Source: Kiritimatiellia bacterium (GTDB lineage: Bacteria; Verrucomicrobiota; Kiritimatiellia; RFP12; UBA1067). From it: 14,545 bases of DNA. Of this stretch, positions 6,353-14,365 are shown piece by piece (position 1 is the stretch's first letter; the number at the start of each line of letters is the position of its first letter). Below the pieces are notes generated by a model. It was not told the origin of the DNA. It saw nothing but the letters and a program-made list of their open reading frames with translations, and searched no databases. The stretch spans positions 1-14,545 of the forward strand of contig JAGBFY010000004.1 of NCBI GenBank assembly GCA_017936245.1. Direction: 5' to 3'. The position numbers and the translations under genes were made by a program.

Positions 6353-8782
6353 ATGAAAAGTCTGAATTTTAAAGTTCTAATGACGGTAGGTGTGTTGTTG
6401 TTTGTTGCCGCAGGGGCGCATGCCGGATCATGGTACCTGAAGAGATCGTATGCTGAAGATCACGCATGGCATGGAGAGAACGCTGGCGAATGTTGGAAGG
6501 ATTCTCCTTTGAACGGGGTATCGGGCAGCGGACCTCTTGATTCCAATGATACATATTATGTCAAAGGCAGTCTTACGTTAGGAGCTATGCATAATTTTGA
6601 TGGCGGCGATCTGTGGATTGGAGACCTTGACGCTTCCAATTATTCTTTAAGCGTGTTGCGGATTAATGCACACACAACGCACTATAACGGATTCTTGAAG
6701 CTTGCATCGGGGTATGTTCTGAAGATGGGAAGCGCTGACCTGAATCTTGCATCTCCAACCATAGTGTCTCCAAAGGAGAGACCCTTTGGTTTTACATCCG
6801 GCAAAAACGACCATACACTTAATATAACAACGACACTTATCGGTGAGAATGGAGTAGGTATTGTTGTTGGCGGTTACTACGACGGTACGGGTATACAATA
6901 CATGGACATGACCAATTTTACATTTGGCATTAATAAATTAAATGATAAAGGGTTGACTGAATACCATGGAGATATTCGGATTGTATCAAACAAGCCGCTT
7001 ATCTCGCCGACCCAAGGCAATGTAACCTTTATTTTGCGGCCGACCGATTCCGATGCCACTGTGGAGATTGAAGGTGGTGTGGAGTTTAACGTTGCCTCTG
7101 TGGGCGAAGTGAAACTTTCCGGTTTGACCTTGCATCCGGAATCGCTCATCACTATTCCGTACGATTCGACCACTCTCACAACCGGCGTAATCCGGGTTAC
7201 GGATGCCTTTTCAATTCCTCAAGATGAAGGAAAGGTGAGAATCTGTTTTTCGTCTTTGCCGACCGTGAAAAACGATCAGCCGCGCGTATTTCCGGTATTG
7301 ATCGTTCCCGATACGCAAACGATAGAAGCGGAGCGCTTTGTCTTTTCAAATGAAACGAGTGTCAATGTTTATGAAAAACCATTGTTTCGCGTAATTGAAG
7401 ATGCGGAAAACGGCATTAAATCGCTCGTGGCGATTTTCCCCGGGCGAGGTTGGCTGAAAACGGCAGATAGTAATGAGTATTCAGGTAAAAATTTAGATGA
7501 ATCTTACTATGCTGCTCTTACCTCGGCTTTTTCTGAAGAAAATGCAGGTCAGTGGTCTAACGATAATATGCCGCACGAGTTTGCAATATATGAATTCGGG
7601 CAAAAAACAGGCAGAGGTCATAGCATCCGTACGCCATATTTGCGTGAAACAGACTACGTGTTTCCCGGCTTGGTATTGCGAACCGTCGGCTCGTCAGCCA
7701 ATTTTACCCTTGCCGACAATACAAAAACAACCATAAATCTTGAATTGACAACTGGTCTCTCGATTCGAGCGGTCAGCGGCCTTAAGCCAACGCTTGACGG
7801 CACCATCCATATGGGTGCAGATGTCAGTTCTTTCGCATGTGACGGCAGTGAATTGACAATAGCATCTACGCTTATTGGCAATGGCAATTGGGAAGTGCGG
7901 GGCGCTCTAAAAGGAAAATTGCCGCATTGCAAGATTGCTTTCACATCCGATAATTCGGAATGGAAGGGAAGTATTTCACTTGTCAGGTATAAAGCCCCTG
8001 CCACTACCGTTGCCGATGAGGATCATCTGAAGATCGTGGTGGTAAATCCTGCCGGATTGGGCGGGGCGCTTGATGAATTCAACTGCAAAGCGCTCTCGCT
8101 GGCCGACTGTTCTGAAATGATTGTAACCAACTCACTGGAATTGGCGAAAGGTCTGAATCGCGGTTTGTATGTCACCAATACGGCGACAGTCAATGTTGAT
8201 GCCGATTGTGATTTTGTCTGCAATTGGCCGATTACTTTTGACGGCCCGTTGCGTAAAGTCGGCGGAGGAACCTTGTGTCTTGGCGGAGATGCGAAATTCC
8301 TCGATTCTGCAGGTGAATTGGCCGGTGTTCCGCGATCTGATGTTGATTTCAGATTGTCAGTGACCAATGGCGCGGTAAAAGCCCTCCGGCATGATTGCTT
8401 GAACGGGGTGACGGTTGAGTTGTTGGAAAATGGCTGTCTTGCACTTGATTCCAATCCGGATGATGCCCAAGTCAGACGTTACGGATTTTACAACGTAAAT
8501 ACGGATACGCCGTTTCCGGCAGACGGGGAAATCAATGTGCGTATCGACAATCCCGATTACGCCGCTTTGGCATCCGCCAAAGAAGATTATAAGCTTGGTC
8601 TTTTGACGGTGAAGACTTCTGCTGCGGACGCACTCAATCTTGGCTCTCGCATCAAGTTCAACAAGTCATGCGCTATCGACGGTTTGCTGGAGCGGGTGAT
8701 TCGTGAAGACGATGGGGAAACGGGCTTTACCACGTATAGCGCATATTATGATTTCGTCGGATTTCAGGTTATAGTAAGATGA
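6353..8782 (+). CDS. secreted autotransporter-like beta-strand-repeat protein
   Basis: 809 residues. The signal peptide MKSLNFKVLMTVGVLLFVAAGAHA ends in an AHA cleavage site after residue 24. The mature chain is rich in short beta strands, Thr, Ser, Asn and Gly, and looks like a beta-helical or beta-solenoid passenger. One segment near residue 630 (GPLRKVGGGTLCLGG) matches the autotransporter-associated beta-strand repeat pattern G-L-x-K-x-G-x-G-T-L-x-L-x-G (PF12951 type). No C-terminal beta-barrel is visible: the chain ends YYDFVGFQVIVR, without a clear outer-membrane or PEP-CTERM signal. By eye its codons are more AT-rich than those of the two downstream enzymes. It is the first gene of the operon; the next starts 57 bp later. 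A surface-exposed or secreted binding protein for the operon's substrate is inference. No catalytic residues were recognised. Confidence 0.75.
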   Translation: MKSLNFKVLMTVGVLLFVAAGAHAGSWYLKRSYAEDHAWHGENAGECWKDSPLNGVSGSGPLDSNDTYYVKGSLTLGAMHNFDGGDLWIGDLDASNYSLSVLRINAHTTHYNGFLKLASGYVLKMGSADLNLASPTIVSPKERPFGFTSGKNDHTLNITTTLIGENGVGIVVGGYYDGTGIQYMDMTNFTFGINKLNDKGLTEYHGDIRIVSNKPLISPTQGNVTFILRPTDSDATVEIEGGVEFNVASVGEVKLSGLTLHPESLITIPYDSTTLTTGVIRVTDAFSIPQDEGKVRICFSSLPTVKNDQPRVFPVLIVPDTQTIEAERFVFSNETSVNVYEKPLFRVIEDAENGIKSLVAIFPGRGWLKTADSNEYSGKNLDESYYAALTSAFSEENAGQWSNDNMPHEFAIYEFGQKTGRGHSIRTPYLRETDYVFPGLVLRTVGSSANFTLADNTKTTINLELTTGLSIRAVSGLKPTLDGTIHMGADVSSFACDGSELTIASTLIGNGNWEVRGALKGKLPHCKIAFTSDNSEWKGSISLVRYKAPATTVADEDHLKIVVVNPAGLGGALDEFNCKALSLADCSEMIVTNSLELAKGLNRGLYVTNTATVNVDADCDFVCNWPITFDGPLRKVGGGTLCLGGDAKFLDSAGELAGVPRSDVDFRLSVTNGAVKALRHDCLNGVTVELLENGCLALDSNPDDAQVRRYGFYNVNTDTPFPADGEINVRIDNPDYAALASAKEDYKLGLLTVKTSAADALNLGSRIKFNKSCAIDGLLERVIREDDGETGFTTYSAYYDFVGFQVIVR

Positions 8783-8818
8783 GAGATGAGTAATGAGAGA
8801 TGAGAGATGAGTAATGAG
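8777..8818 (+). repeat. perfect 21-bp tandem duplication at the end of the first operon gene
   Basis: Two identical 21-bp units (8777-8797 and 8798-8818), built from shorter GAGATGAG and GAGTAATGAG motifs. The first unit contains the TGA stop (8780-8782) of the upstream gene. The tract is almost free of C, carries several ATG and stop triplets, and runs into the purine-rich ribosome-binding region of the next gene. Confidence 0.9.
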
Positions 8819-8839
8819 TAAAGAGAAAAGGAAAGAGAA

Positions 8840-10777
8840 ATGAATAGAAAAATAAAAAGTAAGGGAAGTTTTTTCGCGGCGGCTGTTCTCGGGATGTTGC
8901 CGGCGTTGGCGGCGGATTGCGTAAAGGTTTCGTCGTTCGGCTGGAACGCCGAGGACTCCACCGCAGCGCTGCAGGCGGCGTTCGACTCCGGTGCAAGCAA
9001 GGTCATCATCGACCGGCAGGCAGGAGACTGGATTTCGAGGCCGCTGGTCATCACCAACTCCAATATCGAGGTGGTGCTTGCGGACGGCGTGACGCTGAAG
9101 GCAAAGCGCGGTGAATTCTACGGCCGGAACGACTGCCTGGTGCGAATTACGGGCGGCATTTCAAGCATTGTGCTGCGCGGCGAAGGAAAGGCCGTGCTGA
9201 AGATGAACAAGGCGGACTATCAGAACCCGAAAAACAAATATTCCTTCAGCGAATGGCGTCATGCGGTGTCGATCCTGAAAGTGCAGAACGTTACGGTCAA
9301 GGATCTTACGATCCTCTCCTCCGGAGGAGATGGAGTCTATGTGAACGGAGCGAAGGATGTGACTCTTGAGAACCTTGTCGTGCGCGACCATCACCGTCAG
9401 GGGATGAGCCCGATCAGTGTGGACGGCATGACGGTGCGTCGCTGCTGCTTTAACGATACGGTCGGAGTCCCTCCTCAATGCGGGATCGACATGGAGCCAA
9501 ACAGGGAAGACAACAGGTTCGTCAACGTGGTGTATGAGGATTGTGTATTCAACGGCAACCGTTCACACGGCATAGATATGCACTTTGGCCATTTCACAGC
9601 GCGTACAGAACCTGTTTCCATAATTTACCGCCGGTGCAAGGCGTACGGCAACGGGGGTTGCGGCGTATCGTTTATGACCGGCACTCCGAACCGAATCGAG
9701 GAATTCGGGCAGGTCAAAGGATTTGTGCGGTTTGAAAACTGCGAGTTCGCCGGCAACCACGGCGGTGTGCTGAATATACGCAACCATTCGACCAATGGTA
9801 TGGATATCAGTTTTGCTGATTGCATTTTCGATGCAAGGGATTCAAGAGGCCAAAGTGCGATTTATTTCGACAACAACCGCTATCTCGGAGATTTCGGCGG
9901 ACTTACGTTCGAGCGTTGCACCGTGAAGCTTGACAAGGGCAGAAAGGTCTTCGGTTTCTTAGCCCAAACCGGCGTTGGAATCGGAGGGAAACTCTCGGGC
10001 GACCTTGCTGTTGAATGCGACGGAAAACTTGAGAAGTTTGATCTGGCGGCATTTGCCGCAAAGCACAAGCCCCGTCCGGAGCGCATCGTCAGGTTCAAAT
10101 CTACGGCAGTAGAGTTTCCCAAACTGAAGCCTATGTCAGCCAGTTGTCCGGTAAAGGGGAAATTCACTCCGGGTGTATCCAGATCGTTCATATATGTCGT
10201 TGCGGTTCCGGGTCCTGGTGAATATAAGGTGCATTTCAGATCCGCGAAATCGAAAGGGAACCTTGCGGTAGATACTGTCATGGTGCAGTTGTTTGACAAG
10301 TCTGACACGGACCTCGGCAGTTTTCAGGTTCCTATCGGCAAATTTGACTATACCCTCAAGGCGAGTGGCGCCAACGTGTACAGGTTTGAGGTGGCATCGC
10401 CTCGAGGCTTGATGTTCAGGATGGCGTGCGACGGCGCCGCCGGTGCATTGATGGCGGATAAAATCCTGCGTCTTCGCGGTGGAAAGGATGTGGATTCCCA
10501 TTTCTGTGTGCCGGCAAATGCTGAGACTGTAACGGTAAAAGTAAGTCCGGAAGAGCCCGTGCAGGCGATTTTGGTTGACGCCTCAGGCAGGACCGTTGCT
10601 GAAATGCCGTATCAGAGGGCAAATGAGGTTTTCAGCGTAAAACGTCAGAAGACGCTGTCTAACGAAGTGTGGGCATTGAAGTTTCCCAGGGTTGACGAAG
10701 ATTTTGCGATCCAGATCGGCGTTGACGGCGTACCGCTTGTCTCCATCGATCCCGATGGCGTCATCGGCATGAAGTAA
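8840..10777 (+). CDS. secreted right-handed parallel beta-helix protein (probable polysaccharide hydrolase, lyase or epimerase)
   Basis: 645 residues with a signal peptide (MNRKIKSKGSFFAAAVLGMLPALAA, cleavage near residue 25). The domain starts with FGWNAEDSTAALQAAFDSG (33-51), the pectate-lyase-3/GH28-like opening of many beta-helix enzymes. It then shows repeated rungs such as VQNVTVKDLTILSSGGDGVYV, AKDVTLENLVVRDHH, GIDMEP and SHGIDMHFGH up to about residue 370. Residues 375-645 look like one or two beta-sandwich modules. The acidic and His-rich positions on successive rungs (GGDGVYV, VRDHHRQG, CGIDMEP, GIDMHFGH) are candidate active-site residues. Which activity it has (GH28-like hydrolase, lyase or epimerase) cannot be settled by eye. 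AAGGA at 8828-8832 sits 7 nt before ATG 8840. It is the middle gene of the operon; the next starts 39 bp after its stop. Confidence 0.8.
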   Translation: MNRKIKSKGSFFAAAVLGMLPALAADCVKVSSFGWNAEDSTAALQAAFDSGASKVIIDRQAGDWISRPLVITNSNIEVVLADGVTLKAKRGEFYGRNDCLVRITGGISSIVLRGEGKAVLKMNKADYQNPKNKYSFSEWRHAVSILKVQNVTVKDLTILSSGGDGVYVNGAKDVTLENLVVRDHHRQGMSPISVDGMTVRRCCFNDTVGVPPQCGIDMEPNREDNRFVNVVYEDCVFNGNRSHGIDMHFGHFTARTEPVSIIYRRCKAYGNGGCGVSFMTGTPNRIEEFGQVKGFVRFENCEFAGNHGGVLNIRNHSTNGMDISFADCIFDARDSRGQSAIYFDNNRYLGDFGGLTFERCTVKLDKGRKVFGFLAQTGVGIGGKLSGDLAVECDGKLEKFDLAAFAAKHKPRPERIVRFKSTAVEFPKLKPMSASCPVKGKFTPGVSRSFIYVVAVPGPGEYKVHFRSAKSKGNLAVDTVMVQLFDKSDTDLGSFQVPIGKFDYTLKASGANVYRFEVASPRGLMFRMACDGAAGALMADKILRLRGGKDVDSHFCVPANAETVTVKVSPEEPVQAILVDASGRTVAEMPYQRANEVFSVKRQKTLSNEVWALKFPRVDEDFAIQIGVDGVPLVSIDPDGVIGMK

Positions 10778-10816
10778 AAACAATACGGAAAAATCTTTCA
10801 ATATCAAGGAGTTTAA

Positions 10817-12742
10817 ATGAAGGTCTTAAAGGTCGTTTGTCTGGTGGGCGCGGCGGCATTCGCACTGTCGTCATTCGGTGAAGAATCCTCGTGGCGGCGG
10901 CCACGCACCACGCGGCGGTATCTGCATCCGCCGTTGGCGCAGAACATGTTCACGCTGTGGAACGACGGCAAGATCATCCGCGGCGACGTGGCGCATCACC
11001 ACGACTGGTCCGACAAGTATCCGAACCTTAAATCAGACGTCATTTGGGTGATGCACGGCGAAAAGGACGAGCCGTTCGACTTCAAGACGGCGGAGAACCG
11101 CATACCTGAAGACGGCATGCCGTTCCATGGCCTTACATGGAGGAAGGATGGCCTGGTGATTTCGCTTGATGCATTCTGCGACACCGGAGTGAGACTTCCG
11201 ACATGCTTCGTCCGCCTTACCGTAGAGAACGACGGCGCCGCGAAGACCGGCTTGCCGATGGCGGTGATGTTCCGCCGCCTGCGTGAATGCTACGCGGTCA
11301 AGGGTTCTCCCGACATCTATGAACCATATGAGACTTCGGCGGATTACTTCCGATGGTCGGAGCCGCTTGAATTCCGTTCGACTATATTCCCGGATACATG
11401 GAAAAGCTCCTCGGCTACAATCCGTGCGGCTAGATTGCCGGAGGGAGTAGAGTGGGACGGGAAGACGGCGTCGCTTCGCTTCATCGCATTGCCCCCGCCC
11501 GGCAGGCCATTGGTCCTGGATTTGACTTTCGGCGCGCATGACGGTGTTGCCCGCCCGCAGGATTGGGAGACGGCAAAAACCGCCGCCGCCGGTTTTTGGA
11601 GGAGTGAACTTGCGAAGATCAACCGTCTGCCGGCGGCGGTTCGTAATGATCCAGCGAAGATGCGTCTCGTGAAGAACCTTACGGTGCAGATGCTCCAGTG
11701 TTTCAGTCATCCCGTCGGATCGGATCTGATTCTGCCGCGTCAGGGCGGTCTGCAGCGGTTTGTCTGGCCGTGGGACTGCAAGGATATGCTTATCGCGCTC
11801 GGGCTCATCGGCGACTTCGATATGTACATTGAAGGTGTTCTTGATTTCTATTTCCGGGAATATTCGGCCGAAGACGGACGCATCGGGCCGTTCAAGAACG
11901 ACTGGGTGTGCAATTCCGGCGAATGCCTGTATTCGCTTTCGCGCTATTGCCGTCAGTTCGACAAACGTGCGGTGTGGAACCGTCACCGCGATGCCGCGTT
12001 CAGGGCGTTCGACTGGATCTGCCAAAAACGCAAGGAGACGGCAACCGATCCGAAGAAGGGTATGCCGGGATTCTTCCCCGCCGCCCGGGCTACCGACAAT
12101 AAGACACCGATCCAGCTGTGGGTCTTTACCGATCACAGCACCCTTGCGGCGCTTAAGTCGTTTGCGCTTGCGGCGCGGCATTTCGGCGATTCCCGCGCGG
12201 ACGAGGTGCAGGCGGAATATGAAGATCTGCGGGGCTTGATCGCGTCGGTGTACAGGAAGTTCAGCGATGCGGCAAAGGATAAGGACGAGTTGAGAGTTCC
12301 ACTTGTCCCCAGCGGCGATGATGAGGCGTTCCTCAAGGCCGGATATTTCAACAATTCGCACGGGTACGTGCTGCGCATCGGGCTTGAATGCGGATATGTG
12401 CCCCAGTCGGATGTGATGAAGGTGTACAACTGGTGCCTGCGCAGCGGCAAGGCGTCGCCGAAGGGGCTTTGCGCAAACAATCCGCCAAAGAAAAATCTTA
12501 GCGACAGGCACATATGGTACACGACAAATGCCGAACAGCACTTCTACTGGTGCTTCAGACGAATCGGCCGCGACGATCTCGCCGACCTCGTGTTTGATGC
12601 GACTGTGAAATATTCTGTGTCGGACGAGTATTATGTCGGCGAACGCTATCGCGACGACAATCCGTGGTACTTCCCGTGGAGTCCGAACGCCAGCGGCAGC
12701 GGACGCATCATCCGCATGCTGCTTAACGACAGTCAGTTCTGA
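10817..12742 (+). CDS. secreted six-hairpin (alpha/alpha)6 glycosidase-like protein
   Basis: 641 residues with a signal peptide (MKVLKVVCLVGAAAFALSSFG). Residues about 30-265 form a beta-rich N-terminal domain (for example RLTVENDG, RPLVLDLTFGAHDG). From about 270 it becomes helical, with GLQRFVWPWDCKDMLIALGL (311-330), a pattern seen in six-hairpin glycosidases such as GH15, GH63 and GH78-like enzymes, where an Asp/Glu in this region is catalytic; Asp320 is a candidate. The conserved-looking TTNAEQHFYWCFRRIG and the aromatic NPWYFPWSPNASGS near the end would lie at the mouth of the barrel. The exact GH family is not recognised. AAGGAG (10806-10811) sits 5 nt before the ATG. It is the last gene of the operon and converges with the ATPase gene. 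A 600-codon antisense frame lies opposite it and is judged a shadow. Confidence 0.78.
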   Translation: MKVLKVVCLVGAAAFALSSFGEESSWRRPRTTRRYLHPPLAQNMFTLWNDGKIIRGDVAHHHDWSDKYPNLKSDVIWVMHGEKDEPFDFKTAENRIPEDGMPFHGLTWRKDGLVISLDAFCDTGVRLPTCFVRLTVENDGAAKTGLPMAVMFRRLRECYAVKGSPDIYEPYETSADYFRWSEPLEFRSTIFPDTWKSSSATIRAARLPEGVEWDGKTASLRFIALPPPGRPLVLDLTFGAHDGVARPQDWETAKTAAAGFWRSELAKINRLPAAVRNDPAKMRLVKNLTVQMLQCFSHPVGSDLILPRQGGLQRFVWPWDCKDMLIALGLIGDFDMYIEGVLDFYFREYSAEDGRIGPFKNDWVCNSGECLYSLSRYCRQFDKRAVWNRHRDAAFRAFDWICQKRKETATDPKKGMPGFFPAARATDNKTPIQLWVFTDHSTLAALKSFALAARHFGDSRADEVQAEYEDLRGLIASVYRKFSDAAKDKDELRVPLVPSGDDEAFLKAGYFNNSHGYVLRIGLECGYVPQSDVMKVYNWCLRSGKASPKGLCANNPPKKNLSDRHIWYTTNAEQHFYWCFRRIGRDDLADLVFDATVKYSVSDEYYVGERYRDDNPWYFPWSPNASGSGRIIRMLLNDSQF

Positions 12743-12812
12743 AAAGAGGCGTAAGTGTTTTTGTCCGAATTGAGTGCTTGGGGTGCCGGACAAGGTAAAT
12801 AGGAACCCTGTG

Positions 12813-12823
12813 GGGACAGTCCC
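12813..12823. repeat. REP-like palindrome GGGACAGTCCC
   Basis: GGGAC and GTCCC flank a single A, within CCCTGTGGGGACAGTCCC. GGGGACAGTCCC-type palindromes are common dispersed intergenic elements in several bacterial groups. Only this one copy is seen here, so the REP label is by resemblance. Confidence 0.35.
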
Positions 12824-12899
12824 TGCTTGCTGCAATGAAAATCTTCAATGGATAGGCGGCGGTTTTGAGAGATATGGCTGTATGAAGTGAAGGTTCTGA

Positions 12900-12937
12900 G
12901 TTTCGGGTTCCTGGTTCCCAGTTGCAAAACCCGAAAC
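12900..12937. repeat. 10-bp stem inverted repeat in a GGGTTTC tract
   Basis: GTTTCGGGTT pairs with AACCCGAAAC across an 18-nt spacer. Flanking GGTTCC and ACCCGAA copies make the area look like a degenerate short-repeat tract. It lies 40 bp past the ATPase stop codon, downstream in that gene's direction. Confidence 0.45.
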
Positions 12938-12976
12938 CCGAATTGATCTTTGAATCTCGTATATTCAGCTATTATG

Positions 12977-14257
12977 TTATGGCTTAAGGCATCCGAGAGG
13001 GCAGACAATTACATCGTCATCACGGCGGCGATATGCAAACTTGCCTATGGCGGTGAGTACCATCTTGAACATCGGTTTTGACGTCTTGGTTATATCAAGT
13101 TTATTGGCAAGTTTGTTCAGGGAGGCTGCACCTTCCTCCACCAGTCTGTCGCCACCAAGCTTCACCTCAACCAAACCGGATGTCCCATCACGCAAATGTA
13201 CTACGGCATCACATTCAAGTCCATCCGCGTCACGGTAATGACTGACTGTGCCCGCATGAGCCGATGCATATACGCGAAGGTCGCGTATTGCAAGGCACTC
13301 GAAGAGATAGCCAAACGTATTCAAGTCACTCATTAGGCTTCCAGGGCCAATGCCAAGCGCAGCAACGGCAATCGACGGATCGGTGAAGTAACGCGTGTCG
13401 GTAGTGCGAATTTGCGCCTTCGACCGAAGATTCGGGCACCAGGCTTCCATATCCTCCACGACAAATATCTTTTTCAGAGCCTCAAGATAAGAGGCAACCG
13501 TATCCTCATTCAGCGAAGAACGGTCATTGGTTTGCATGTCTTTCTTGATTACGGATAGATTTGATTGAGTTCCTTGCAGTCTTGCATAGCTTCGCATAAG
13601 CCGATGCACTCGCGATGGAGCACGGGATACGCCATCGACGCGTGACACATCTGATTCAACAACTGCTTCATAGTAGTCGTTCGCCCTGTCCAATGCAATT
13701 TCCCCGGTCTGTTGGACGGCTTGCGGCCATCCGCCACGACAGACCATAAAGGCAACATCTTCGAGCCGATGATCAGGAGATTCGACTGATGTAAACTCTT
13801 TTCCGGTAAGAAGTCCACCAAGCGATACGGAACCATTTGATTCTCCACTTTCCCAAAGACTCATGGGGCGCATGGTTACTCTAGCAATCCGTCCCGTGCC
13901 GCTGTGCGCTATTTCCTTCGTGTCTGGAGGCACCGCACTTCCAGTCAGAATGAAGTGTCCGAAACCATCTGAATGGTCGACATGATATCTGACAGCGTCC
14001 CAGAATTTTGGAGCGATTTGCCATTCATCTATCAATCGAGGTCTTTCACCTTTCAGGAGTGCCTTTATATCTATATCGGCCATCTGCAGATTTGACTCTT
14101 TTGTATCAGGATCTGCCTTATAAAGGGCGCTTTTAGCAAATTCTTCGCAAGTCGTGGTTTTTCCGCACCATTTTGCTCCCTGTACCAAAACCGCCCCCAT
14201 GCCGAGCAGTTTGCGTGCCAGTAAATCATCAACGACTCTTTTTCTGTATTTTTTCAT
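12977..14257 (-). CDS. AAA_14/DUF4143-family ATPase
   Basis: 426 residues, apparently complete. The N-terminal AAA domain has Walker A GAKWCGKTT (27-35, Lys33), a Walker B-like LIDEWQ (75-80, Asp77-Glu78) and a sensor-like FILTGSA (102-108), all typical of the AAA_14 domain. The C-terminal DUF4143 half carries a PD-(D/E)XK-like arrangement: YLFECLAIRDL, then GLECDAVVHLRDG and GLVEVKLGG (Asp, then Glu-x-Lys). The family is widespread in bacteria and archaea, often in many copies per genome, and its function is not established; links to DNA, mobile elements or toxin-like systems have been suggested only from context. It points away from the polysaccharide operon and does not look part of it. 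Its ATG (14257-14255) follows a -10 box by 6 nt, suggesting a leaderless mRNA, with a tandem repeat array just upstream of the -35. Confidence 0.9.
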   Translation of the reverse strand: MKKYRKRVVDDLLARKLLGMGAVLVQGAKWCGKTTTCEEFAKSALYKADPDTKESNLQMADIDIKALLKGERPRLIDEWQIAPKFWDAVRYHVDHSDGFGHFILTGSAVPPDTKEIAHSGTGRIARVTMRPMSLWESGESNGSVSLGGLLTGKEFTSVESPDHRLEDVAFMVCRGGWPQAVQQTGEIALDRANDYYEAVVESDVSRVDGVSRAPSRVHRLMRSYARLQGTQSNLSVIKKDMQTNDRSSLNEDTVASYLEALKKIFVVEDMEAWCPNLRSKAQIRTTDTRYFTDPSIAVAALGIGPGSLMSDLNTFGYLFECLAIRDLRVYASAHAGTVSHYRDADGLECDAVVHLRDGTSGLVEVKLGGDRLVEEGAASLNKLANKLDITKTSKPMFKMVLTAIGKFAYRRRDDDVIVCPLGCLKP

Positions 14258-14292
14258 GGCGTGATTTTATCAAATACAGGTCATCTATACAA
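14258..14292 (-). promoter_or_regulatory. sigma-70-like promoter of the ATPase gene, probably giving a leaderless mRNA
   Basis: On the minus strand: -35 TTGTAT (14292-14287), a 17-bp spacer ending in TGA, -10 TAAAAT (14269-14264), then CACGCC and ATG. The TG one base before the -10 makes it an extended -10 box. The 6-nt gap to the ATG leaves no leader or Shine-Dalgarno. The segment TGATAAAATCACGCCATG is nearly the same as TGATACAATTACGCCATG in front of the XylR-type regulator. Confidence 0.65.
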
Positions 14293-14297
14293 TATGT

Positions 14298-14355
14298 TTC
14301 GGGAGTTTGTGGATGTTTTGTTCGGGAGTTTATGGATGTTTTGTTCGGGAGTTTG
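14298..14355. repeat. 23-bp tandem repeat array (2.5 units) upstream of the ATPase promoter
   Basis: Units at 14298-14320 and 14321-14343 match at 22 of 23 positions and a third partial unit (TTCGGGAGTTTG) runs 14344-14355. On the ATPase strand each begins with CAAACTCCCGAA or its one-base variant CATAAACTCCCGAA. The array ends 5 bp from the -35 box, and 23 bp is about two DNA turns, so equivalent sites face the same side. There are no unique spacers, so it is not a CRISPR array. Confidence 0.85.
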
Positions 14356-14365
14356 CAGCAATTAG

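Larger units (their letters stand above)
12743..12976. other. gene-free convergent junction with three inverted repeats
   Basis: No credible gene in 234 bp between convergent genes. Three foldable elements are visible: TTGTCCG (12761-12767) with CGGACAA (12787-12793); the compact palindrome GGGACAGTCCC (12813-12823), similar to REP-like GGGGACAGTCCC elements; and GTTTCGGGTT (12900-12909) with AACCCGAAAC (12928-12937), part of a GGGTTTC-type low-complexity tract. None is followed by a T run on either strand, so none is a textbook intrinsic terminator, although the position between converging genes suits a transcription-end function. Confidence 0.5.

Noticed and set aside
11033..12835. Minus-strand open frame of 600 codons opposite the six-hairpin glycosidase gene
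   Set aside because: It lies fully over a gene with signal peptide, ribosome-binding site and glycosidase motifs. Its protein is rich in Arg, His, Ile and Pro without a recognisable domain; codon bias of the sense gene explains the open frame.
12977..14257. Transposase or recombinase reading of the minus-strand gene
   Set aside because: Walker A, Walker B and DUF4143-type features are clear; no DDE or tyrosine-recombinase motif, and no terminal inverted repeats flank it.
14298..14355. CRISPR array
   Set aside because: Units are directly adjacent with no unique spacers, there are only two and a half of them, and no cas gene is present.
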